From contig JBBIMP010000047.1 of the NCBI GenBank assembly GCA_037444305.1, positions 1 through 37,296 of the forward strand: a DNA stretch of 37,296 bases. The letters are read 5' to 3'. Position 1 is the first letter of the stretch; each line of letters starts with the position of its first letter. The notes under the pieces are model-generated. The model was not told the origin of the DNA and ran no database searches. It saw only the letters and a program-made list of their open reading frames with translations. The translations under genes were made by a program, and so were the position numbers. Positions 25,401 to 32,588 of the stretch are shown in pieces. Source of the DNA: JBBIMP01 sp037444305. GTDB lineage: Bacteria; Acidobacteriota; UBA6911.

Positions 25401-25735
25401 CCAGAGCGGTCGCTGCAGGACAGAAGATCCTTTCGCAGCTCGCGACCCTCCCCTCTCCCGGCCCCGCACTGTCCAGTAGTGTGATAGCGACGATTCCGAA
25501 TGCCGGCCCATAGGCCGTCCGGTCGAAGGGTGTCCGGGACTGATAAGCGCAGGCGCCTCGTGCCGCCGGCACACGGGGCAGGCAGCGCATTACCGGGCTC
25601 CCAGCCTCCTGAAGACCCTTTGCCTGCCCGGCAATGCACTGCCTGCCCCGCGTCTCCCGCCCGGCTTTCCTCCTGCATGCCGCTTCGCACCCTCTTTCCC
25701 TTGCCTCCCGGGATAGAAATGCTTATAAAGCACGC
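25401..25735. other. Non-coding DNA between relics
   Basis: Frames across this 335-bp stretch give only low-complexity Pro/Arg/Ala-rich translations and no family resemblance. It lies downstream of the IS91-like tail and could include what remains of that element's terminal region. No tRNA or clear hairpin was seen. Confidence 0.5.
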
Positions 25736-26345
25736 ACCACCGCCACGACGGGCACGCCGCGATAGTCCACGCCTTCCGTCGTGCCGACCTCGCCGCGCGC
25801 ACCCATCGCCGCCGGCAGGCGCGGTTCCTTGGCGGAACCACGCAACGCGAGCGCGGCGCCTTTCTGGTGGCGGAGTTCGTTCAGGAAGAGCACGTCGTCA
25901 CCGTCGCGCCGCACGAGCAGCGTTTCCGCGGTGCGGCTCGGCGTGGGCCAAGACTGCACAAGCGGATAGAAATAATGGTTCGGGTCGAGTTCGAGCAGGA
26001 CGACGGCGATGGGCGTTTGAGCGGCCGGCGCGAAGACCGGGAAGTCGATGTTGAGATGGATGTCGCCGGCATCGCCGCGATGGATGTCAGTCATCTGCAC
26101 GCGCGGGTCGCGCAAGACATCGGTGACGTGGCTGTGTTTGATCGGGCCGGTCGGATCGTCTTCGGGCGGCAGCATCAGGAGCAGGCGGCCTTGCGCGTCG
26201 AACAAGGAGATGCGTTTGTAGCGGTCGCCGGATTTCAGCAGCGTGAGCCAGTGGAGGAGGTCCGCCTTGGCGGCGGCGGGGTTGTCGAGAAACGCCTGCA
26301 CGTCGCGGGCGACGAAGGCAGCCTGCCGCAGGGCGTTTTGCAAAG
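25736..26345 (-). pseudogene. Internal fragment of a sensor-kinase-type extracytoplasmic sensing domain
   Basis: The frame encodes about 200 residues such as RQAAFVARDVQAFLDNPAAA, DRYKRISLFDAQGRLLLMLP, IHLNIDFPVFAP and TAETLLVRRDGDDVLFLNEL, ending YRGVPVVAVVRAL. This resembles the periplasmic Cache-like domain of PAS/histidine kinases. No kinase domain follows, and the frame stops abruptly near 25735, where a full gene would continue (VVRAVPGTPW-like). The 5' side joins directly to the RAYT relic at about 26340. Both ends are therefore broken. Confidence 0.6.
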
Positions 26346-26534
26346 CAGGTGGAAGTGATTGCACATAAGGCAGAATGAGTAGACGAGAAGCAGACCGCGG
26401 TGTGTGAGCCGCTCCAGTTTTTCCAGGAAGAGCGTGCGGTCCAAGTCATCGTGAAAGGTCGAGCTACCGTTCAAGCCCCGGGACATGATGTGGTAGGTGG
26501 CGCCGGGAAATTCGATACGTATGCGTCTGCCCAT
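26340..26534 (-). pseudogene. REP-associated tyrosine transposase (RAYT/Y1) N-terminal fragment
   Basis: An ATG at 26534 with GGAGGGA upstream begins GRRIRIEFPGATYHIMSRGL, then RTLFLEKLERL and SFCLMCNHFHLLCKTP. The HFH pair is the HUH metal-binding motif of Y1 transposases (family usual MPNHVHLL). Homology ends after KTP at about 26340, before the catalytic Tyr. RAYTs act on REP-like palindromic repeats; the 27-bp inverted repeats around this segment may be such sites. The bases 26535-26692 show nothing coding. Confidence 0.75.
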
Positions 26535-26692
26535 GCCTTCCCTCCATAAATCAAACGAGCAGGAGGGATTTTGAGCGAAGGAATCTTGGACAATGGACGT
26601 CGATGAAAAGCAGCCACCTGGGCTTTGGGGTGGCGGAAAGAGCAGTCAGGTAAAGGGGGGCACCGCCCGGATGAGAGCGCTGCCCCGACCTA

Positions 26693-26719
26693 AAATTAAA
26701 TTTTCAAGGCCTGACACCG
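26693..26719 (-). repeat. 27-bp inverted repeat, right copy
   Basis: This is the exact reverse complement of 23822-23848. It overlaps the last codons of the desulfhydrase gene: the residues GVRP and the stop codon are encoded inside the repeat. So the element seems to have supplied the present C-terminus of that protein. Confidence 0.9.
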
Positions 26720-27720
26720 TCGTTACTGAGGACGTCGTTCATGTAGTGGAAGAGGGCGGGGGAGCCGCCCGTGTGAACGAAGAGCAGGTTTTCCTCCTGG
26801 CGGAAAAATCCTTTGCGGACCAGGTCGATTAACCCGGCCATGGTCTTGCCGGTGTACACCGGGTCCAGCAGGATGCCCTCCGTCCGGGCCAGCAGCTGCA
26901 CCGCCTCGGCCATCTCCGGGGTCGGACGCGAGTAGCCGGGCCCGACATAATCGCCGAAACAGAGCACAGCCTCTCTTGGAATTTCAGCCCCGATCCCCAC
27001 GTGTCGCGCCGTTCTCCGGACCAGGTCGTAGACCATATTCTCCTGGACCTCCTTGGGCCGGCTGACGTCGATCCCGACTACCGGTATCCCGCTGCTGGTG
27101 CCGTGGAAGCCCACCACCAGCCCTGCGTGGGTGCCGGTGCTGCCGCTGGCGCAGACAACGCGGTCGATCCTGAGCGACCGGTCGAAGATCTGGGCCATGA
27201 TTTCTTCCGCGCAGGCCACATAGCCCGTGGCGCCGATTTCGTTGGAGCCGCCACCGGGAATGACGTAGGGTTTGCGCCCTTCGGCGGCAGCCTCCTCGGC
27301 CACCGCCCGCATCTCCTTCAGCATCTCCGACCCGCCCGGGACGACTTTGATCCTCTCTACGCCCAGCAGCCTGTACAGGAAGTTGTTGCCGCTGGCCTCC
27401 GGGTTGTAGCTTCCGGGCACCCGTTCCTCCAGGACGAGCCTGCACTTGAGCCCTTCCTTAACCGCGGCTGCCAGCGTGAGCCGGCAGTGGTTGGACTGGA
27501 CCGCGCCGCAGGTGATGAGCGTGTCGGCACCCTTCGATAGGGCGTCCGCAACGAGGAATTCCAGCTTTCTCGTCTTGTTTCCTCCCGCGGCCAGCCCGAG
27601 GAGGTCGTCGCGCTTTATGAATATTTTGGGCCCCCCGAGCGCGGCGGAGAATCTCGGCGCCTCCTCCAGCGGTGTGAAGCCTTCCGTGTAGCGTCTTCGG
27701 GGAAATCTCGCCAGGTTCAT
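26704..27720 (-). CDS. dcyD: D-cysteine desulfhydrase (ACC deaminase-fold PLP enzyme)
   Basis: The 338-residue PLP enzyme has the family pattern IFIKRDDLLGLAAGGNKTRK with the PLP-Lys in GGNKTRK, then TCGAVQSNHCRLTLAAA and VCASGSTGTHAGLV. ACC deaminases need Glu in YEGKS and Leu in HLGG; here these are YTGKT and HTGG. Published mutagenesis links Ser/Thr and Thr at these places to D-cysteine desulfhydrase activity, so that is the better call (D-Cys to pyruvate, H2S and ammonia). The start at 27720 has GGAGGA upstream, giving the usual length. The last four residues come from the inverted repeat. Confidence 0.85.
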   Translation of the reverse strand: MNLARFPRRRYTEGFTPLEEAPRFSAALGGPKIFIKRDDLLGLAAGGNKTRKLEFLVADALSKGADTLITCGAVQSNHCRLTLAAAVKEGLKCRLVLEERVPGSYNPEASGNNFLYRLLGVERIKVVPGGSEMLKEMRAVAEEAAAEGRKPYVIPGGGSNEIGATGYVACAEEIMAQIFDRSLRIDRVVCASGSTGTHAGLVVGFHGTSSGIPVVGIDVSRPKEVQENMVYDLVRRTARHVGIGAEIPREAVLCFGDYVGPGYSRPTPEMAEAVQLLARTEGILLDPVYTGKTMAGLIDLVRKGFFRQEENLLFVHTGGSPALFHYMNDVLSNDGVRP

Positions 27721-27896
27721 AATGATTCCTCCACTAAGTCGTGTTGGTTCGGCGCCGCATTCTGCGGGGATAGACTCGAGCGATGGTAATGCGTCGTCAC
27801 ACATTATCCAAGCGGAAACCGGGAGCGGCGTAGACATTTGACGTTGGATCACATGCCGCCACGGGTGGTAGTGCGCGACCTGGAGATCTACCAGGG

Positions 27897-28865
27897 TCAA
27901 ACGCGGTTCCGAAGCATCAGCTCGGCGGGGTAGGGGTGGAGGTAAGTCTGCTCGCTGACCCAAGGCACCGGATGCCTTCTCAGGTGGTGGAGGATCAAGG
28001 TCACGGGGACCACGAGCGGGACGAGGCGCTTGCGGTAGCTTTCGATGCTCTCCACAACTTCCGCTTTGTCATCGGCCTGCAGGTTTTTTTTCAGGAATCC
28101 GAGGATGTGGTAGAGCACATTGGAGTGCTTCGAAGGGGTGGCCATCACGCGCAGCCCTTCCATGAAAATCCTGCCGTACTGGTCCAGGTGGTCCTTCATC
28201 CGGGCGTTTCCGGCCTGCGCCACAAGGCGCCCCAGCTTGCGGTAGTGGGGCTCGCTGTGCGACTGCAGCGTCAGCTTCTGCCGCGTGTGAAACCTCACCA
28301 GGTCTGCCGGGCGCGGGCTCGATCGCAAAAACTCGCGCCAGCGGTAGCATGCGAAAACCCTCTCGACGAAGTTTTCGCGCAGCAGCGGGTCCTGCAATCG
28401 TCCCTCCTCTTCGACCGGCAACAGCGGAAGGCGCCGCATGAGGACCTCCGTCCAGACCCCCGTCCCTTTGCGCTGCGGCATCCCCTTCTTGCCGTAGACC
28501 TTCACCCGTTCCATCCCGCAGGAGGGGGAGTCCTTCTTCAGGATGAAGCCGTGCAGGTCCAATGGCTCCAGTTTCCGCGCGCGCTTCTCGGCCCAATCCT
28601 TCATCGCTTCGGTGTAGTCCTTGCCGGATTTCTGCGTGACGAGGCGCGGGGAATCGGGTGAGCCGATCAGCCGCATGCTCTCGCGGGGCGCGCCGAGCCC
28701 CAGTTCGACCTCGGGGCAGACCGGAATCCAGGTGAAATGCTCGCCCAGCAGGCCCGTGATGAGCGTGTTTAGTTTGTGCCCCCCGTCGAAACGGACGTTT
28801 TCGCCCAACAGGCAGCTGCTGATCCCCACGCGGATGGAGTCTGTTCTGTCAGAGTGCGCGGCCAA
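27897..28865 (-). CDS. DUF523-DUF1722 (YbgA-like) protein
   Basis: The 322-residue protein has an N-terminal DUF523 domain (VGISSCLLGENVRFDGGHK, WIPVCPEVELGLGAPRESM, KDSPSCGMERVKVY) with conserved Cys residues, and a C-terminal DUF1722 domain (VRFHTRQKLTLQSHSEPHYR, then TPSKHSNVLYHILGFLKKNL). The TTG at 28865 is the likely start, with AAAGAGA upstream. It lies 16 bp after the mqnC stop and is probably co-transcribed. The combination is widespread and of unknown function; a DUF523 link to tRNA thiouridine removal has been proposed in the literature, which I cannot test here. Confidence 0.82.
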   Translation of the reverse strand: MAAHSDRTDSIRVGISSCLLGENVRFDGGHKLNTLITGLLGEHFTWIPVCPEVELGLGAPRESMRLIGSPDSPRLVTQKSGKDYTEAMKDWAEKRARKLEPLDLHGFILKKDSPSCGMERVKVYGKKGMPQRKGTGVWTEVLMRRLPLLPVEEEGRLQDPLLRENFVERVFACYRWREFLRSSPRPADLVRFHTRQKLTLQSHSEPHYRKLGRLVAQAGNARMKDHLDQYGRIFMEGLRVMATPSKHSNVLYHILGFLKKNLQADDKAEVVESIESYRKRLVPLVVPVTLILHHLRRHPVPWVSEQTYLHPYPAELMLRNRV

Positions 28866-28881
28866 GTGATATTTCTCTTTA

Positions 28882-29961
28882 TCAATCCACCAGCTGGTAG
28901 AGCGTGTTCCGCCGGCGCGGCTCGAAGCCGGCCTCGCGGATCCGTTCGCGGATCTCGGGCTCGTTCATCCTGAAGCTGGCGCCGGCGGCCTTCACGACAT
29001 TTTCCTCGAACATCGTGCTCCCGAAGTCATTGGCGCCGAAGCGCAGCGCCTCCCGGGCGGTCTCGGCGCCTTGCGTCACCCATGAGGCCTGCAGGTTGTC
29101 GATGTTGTCCAGCAAGATCCGCGAGAGCGCGAGCATTCTCAGGTACTCCTCCCTCGACGTCCTGGCGCCGCCCAGGGCGGTCCCCTCGGGCTGGTAATTC
29201 CAGGGGATGAAGGCCGTGAATCCTCCGGCATCATCCTGTAGTTCCCGGATCCTGAGCAGATGCGCGATCCGGTGCTCGATGCGGTCCACCGAGCCGTACA
29301 TCATCGTGGCGGTGGTTCTCATGCCGAGGGAGTGGGCGTCGCGCATCACGGCGAGCCACTCCTCGGTGGTGTCCTTGTTGGGGGCGATCTCTTTGCGGAC
29401 CTCGTCGTCCAGGATCTCCCCGCCGGCACCGGGAATCGTGTCCAGGCCTGCGTCCCTGAGGCGGGCGATGGTCTCTCTCACCGTCAACCTCGCCGTGTGG
29501 GCGATGTACATGATTTCGCTCGTCGAGAGGCCGTGGATGTGGACCCTGAAATTCTGCTTGATGGACCGGAACAGGTCCTCGAAATAGTCCAGCTTCAGCT
29601 TCGGATTCAGACCGCCCTGGATCAGAACCTCGATGCCGCCGGCGTCCACCATCTCCCGGATCTTGGCGAGGATGACCTCCTTGGGCAGGACGTACCCCTC
29701 CGGCGATCCAGGGGGGCGGTAGAATGCGCAGAAACCGCACTTCACCCAGCAGACGTTGGTGTAGTTGATGTTGCGCCCGACGATGTAGGTGACGACGGGC
29801 TCCGGGTGCTTTTGGAGCCGCATCCAGTGTGCCATCTCGGAAAGCAGCGGGAGGCCCGCCTTCAGAAAGAGCTTCGTCGCATCCAGGGGACCGAGCCGCT
29901 CTCCGGAGTAGAACCTCTTCTCAATATTCGCGAGGTTTTTGCGTGCACCTACCTGCACCAT
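28882..29961 (-). CDS. mqnC: Cyclic dehypoxanthinyl futalosine synthase
   Basis: The 359-residue radical SAM enzyme has C-x3-C-x2-C in NVCWVKCGFCAFYR, then EVLIQGGLNP, FRVHIHGLSTSEI, GLDTIPGAGGEILDDEVR, MMYGSVDRIEHRIAHL and PWNYQPEGTAL. These are MqnC signatures. It closes the spiro ring of dehypoxanthine futalosine in menaquinone synthesis. The ATG at 29961 has GGGAGG upstream. No other mqn gene is in the window. It is divergent from queG. Confidence 0.92.
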   Translation of the reverse strand: MVQVGARKNLANIEKRFYSGERLGPLDATKLFLKAGLPLLSEMAHWMRLQKHPEPVVTYIVGRNINYTNVCWVKCGFCAFYRPPGSPEGYVLPKEVILAKIREMVDAGGIEVLIQGGLNPKLKLDYFEDLFRSIKQNFRVHIHGLSTSEIMYIAHTARLTVRETIARLRDAGLDTIPGAGGEILDDEVRKEIAPNKDTTEEWLAVMRDAHSLGMRTTATMMYGSVDRIEHRIAHLLRIRELQDDAGGFTAFIPWNYQPEGTALGGARTSREEYLRMLALSRILLDNIDNLQASWVTQGAETAREALRFGANDFGSTMFEENVVKAAGASFRMNEPEIRERIREAGFEPRRRNTLYQLVD

Positions 29962-30137
29962 TTGCCTCCCATGCGCTCGAAAGGTGAATTCTACCGTGTG
30001 CGCGCGGCGGAGTTCCAGTGGGTGAATCCGGGCCTCCTGTGGGCCGGCAGAAGCCCTGCGCGCGGATTCAGTCCGACTCTGTCCGCGTTCTTCCCCTCCC
30101 TACGTCACGACTGTGGCAAAATGGTTCCGAACTCGAT

Positions 30138-31289
30138 ATGAGCACTGCAATCGACAACCCGGCATCGCTGACGGCACGAATTCGCCGGGAAGCGCGCCGG
30201 CTCGGCTTTTTCAAAACGGGCGTGGCGCGCGCCTCGCAGCTTCCCCATGCCGACCGATTCGACCAGTGGCTGTCGGCGGGGATGCACGCGGAAATGATGT
30301 ACATGGAGAGACAGGCCGAACGCCGGAAGGATCCGTCGCTCGTCCTGCAGGGAGTGCGCTCCATTCTCGTTCTGGGCATGAACTACCATTTCGAGGATGG
30401 CGGCACGAACGATCCACTCAAGGGGGAGATCAGCCGGTACGCGCGGGGGGATGATTATCACATTTTGATGAGTGCGCGGCTGGCGGCGTTGTCGCGGTTC
30501 ATCGCCGACCAGGCGCCCGGTGTCGGATCGCTCTGGTATGTGGACATCGGCCCGGTGATGGAGAAGGTCTGGGGCGCTCATTCCTCGCTTGGCTGGATGG
30601 GAAAACACAGCAGCCTGGTCACCCGGGAGGCGGGATCGTGGTTTTTCACCGGGGTGTTGCTTCTGGACATCGAGCTTGAATACGATGCTCCCGCAAAGGA
30701 TTACTGCGGCACCTGCACCCGGTGCATCGAAGCCTGCCCGACAAAGGCGATCGTGGGGCCCTATGTCGTTGATGCGCGGCTGTGCATATCCTACCTCACA
30801 ATCGAACACAGGGGCTTCATACCCCGCTCCCTCAGGCCGCTCATCGGGAGCCGCATCTTCGGCTGCGACTGCTGCCAAGAGGTATGCCCCTGGAACCGGT
30901 TTGCCAAACCCTCCGGGGAGAGCGCCTTCGTTCCACGCCACGGCCACTGCGCGCCGGACCTCGAGGCCCTGGCCGGGCTCACGCCCCGCACCTTCGCCGC
31001 GCTCTTCAAACACAGCCCCATTCTGCGCGCCAAACGGGATGGATTCGTCCGGAATGTCATGGTTGCGCTCGGGAATTCGGGCCGGCCGGAGACGGCGGAA
31101 ACGCTGGAGACCCGGCTGAAGGACGAAAGCCCGCTTGTACGGGGGCATGCCGCCTGGGGATTGGCCAGAGTTGCCGGTGCCGCAGCCGCGAAAGCACTTA
31201 GTGAGGCCTACTGGAAAGAAGCGGATCCGGCGGCCAGGGAGGAAATCGATCTCTCCCTTCGCGAGCTCAGACAGAAATCGGCGCCGTGA
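30138..31289 (+). CDS. queG: Epoxyqueuosine reductase
   Basis: The 383-residue protein has the QueG N-terminal cobalamin-binding region (SILVLGMNYHFEDGG, DYHILMSARL, DIGPVMEKVWGAHSSLGWMG), two [4Fe-4S] motifs (CGTCTRCIEACPTKAI, CDCCQEVCPWN with C779-type upstream Cys in RLCISYL), and a C-terminal HEAT-like repeat (VRGHAAWGLARVAG). It reduces epoxyqueuosine to queuosine in tRNA. The start at 30138 lacks a strong Shine-Dalgarno but homology begins there. Its 3' end overlaps the convergent thyA by 23 bp. Confidence 0.92.
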   Translation: MSTAIDNPASLTARIRREARRLGFFKTGVARASQLPHADRFDQWLSAGMHAEMMYMERQAERRKDPSLVLQGVRSILVLGMNYHFEDGGTNDPLKGEISRYARGDDYHILMSARLAALSRFIADQAPGVGSLWYVDIGPVMEKVWGAHSSLGWMGKHSSLVTREAGSWFFTGVLLLDIELEYDAPAKDYCGTCTRCIEACPTKAIVGPYVVDARLCISYLTIEHRGFIPRSLRPLIGSRIFGCDCCQEVCPWNRFAKPSGESAFVPRHGHCAPDLEALAGLTPRTFAALFKHSPILRAKRDGFVRNVMVALGNSGRPETAETLETRLKDESPLVRGHAAWGLARVAGAAAAKALSEAYWKEADPAAREEIDLSLRELRQKSAP

Positions 31290-32061
31290 TCGCCGGATGC
31301 GGGTTGTAGCCCGTAAGTTCGAAATCCTCGTATTTGAAGTCAAAGATTGAATCGACTCTCCGCACGATCCGCATTTGTGGCAGGGGCCTCGGTTTGCGGC
31401 CAAGCTGAGTTTTGACCTGCTCGATGTGATTGAGATAGATGTGGGCATCTCCCAGGGTGTGGACGAACTCGCCCGGCGAATAGCCGCAGACATGCGCCAG
31501 CATAAGCGTCAGCAGGGAATAGGAGGCGATGTTGAAGGGGACGCCGAGGAAAAGGTCGCAGCTCCGCTGATAGAGCTGGCAGCTGAGCTGCCCGTTCGCC
31601 GTGTAGAACTGGAACAGGCAGTGGCAGGGAGGGAGCCGCATTTTGTCTATCTGGCCCACGTTCCAGGCGCTGATTACCAGGCGGCGGCTGTCAGGGTTGC
31701 TTCTCAGCAGGCGCTCCAGACCGGCCATCTGGTCGATGACGCGGCCGTCCGGAGCCTCCCAGCGACGCCACTGTGCTCCGTAGACCGGGCCCAGCTCTCC
31801 GTTCTCGTCCGCCCAGGCATCCCATATGCCGACGCCGTGATCCTTGAGGTACCTGATATTGGTGCTCCCCTGGAGAAACCAGAGCAGTTCGTGAATGACG
31901 CCCTTCATGAAGAGCTGCTTGGTGGTGGTGGCAGGAAATCCCTCCTGCAGGTTGAAGCGCATCTGCCGGCCGAAGACCGACAGCGTGCCGGTGCCGGTCC
32001 TGTCCTCCTTGCGGGCGCCGTTGGCCAGGACGTCGCTCAGAAGATCCAGGTACTGTCTCAT
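31267..32061 (-). CDS. thyA: Thymidylate synthase
   Basis: The 264-residue protein has the family's exact usual length when started at 32061 (GGGGTG upstream). It contains RTGTGTLSVFGRQMRF, the catalytic Cys in LPPCHCLFQF, QLYQRSCDLFLGVPFNIASY and DAHIYLNHIEQV. It methylates dUMP with methylene-tetrahydrofolate to give dTMP. The 3' end overlaps queG by 23 bp. A longer frame from 32088 would begin at GTG and is less likely. Confidence 0.95.
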   Translation of the reverse strand: MRQYLDLLSDVLANGARKEDRTGTGTLSVFGRQMRFNLQEGFPATTTKQLFMKGVIHELLWFLQGSTNIRYLKDHGVGIWDAWADENGELGPVYGAQWRRWEAPDGRVIDQMAGLERLLRSNPDSRRLVISAWNVGQIDKMRLPPCHCLFQFYTANGQLSCQLYQRSCDLFLGVPFNIASYSLLTLMLAHVCGYSPGEFVHTLGDAHIYLNHIEQVKTQLGRKPRPLPQMRIVRRVDSIFDFKYEDFELTGYNPHPAITAPISV

Positions 32062-32162
32062 GGGATACACCCCGTTTGGGACGAACACACAATGGCCTAA
32101 TGTATAACCCGAAACAACGGCAGGGGCGAGATTTTCTTGTTGGGTGAAATCGCTGATGAGCC

Positions 32163-32339
32163 AGGCAGACGCCTCGGCAAAAGGGAATCCCTCTTGACCC
32201 GGTCAGGGACCGGGTTCTGCTCCAGATTCTGCGAGCGAAAAAGCTTGTCCAGGGTATTTCTATTTCCGTATCGGACCGGAATCTCATCGTGGCCGGTGAA
32301 GTTGACTCGGAAGAGAAGATGAAGCATTGGTTTCAATGA
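32163..32339 (+). pseudogene. Possible BON-domain remnant upstream of the TonB-like gene
   Basis: After a stop, one frame reads PLDPVRDRVLLQILRAKKLV, then GISISVSDRNLIVAGEVDSE and KMKHWFQ-stop. The pattern (I-V-V-DRN-L-V-AGEV-S-E) resembles a BON domain. No start codon or Shine-Dalgarno is present, so it is a remnant or coincidence. The rest of 32062-32588 holds no other recognisable coding sequence. Confidence 0.3.
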
Positions 32340-32452
32340 ATGGATTTACGCCGGTTCGACCACGTTTGAGTTTGCGTGGGTACTTGATTCTTCCTGCAGA
32401 AAAACCGAGAATTTGACGAACAGAATGCTATCTGCCCGCTTTTGTGCGCCCT

Positions 32453-32491
32453 GCATCCGAATGGATGCCGGGCCGGCGCCAAAATGGCGCC
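32453..32491. other. Two adjacent small hairpins
   Basis: GCATCC-GAAT-GGATGC (32453-32468) is followed by GGCGCC-AAAAT-GGCGCC (32475-32491). Each is a perfect 6-bp stem. They lie about 100 bp before the TonB-like ORF. No T-run follows, so they are not clear terminators; they could be in the 5' leader of the downstream mRNA. Confidence 0.45.
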
Positions 32492-32588
32492 TTAGCGGAG
32501 ACGATGGCGGCTTGTCTCGGACGAACGGTTGGCTTCCGCGTCAAGGTGATGAAGGCTGAGCTGTCGCACCGATACTGGCGGTGAGAGG

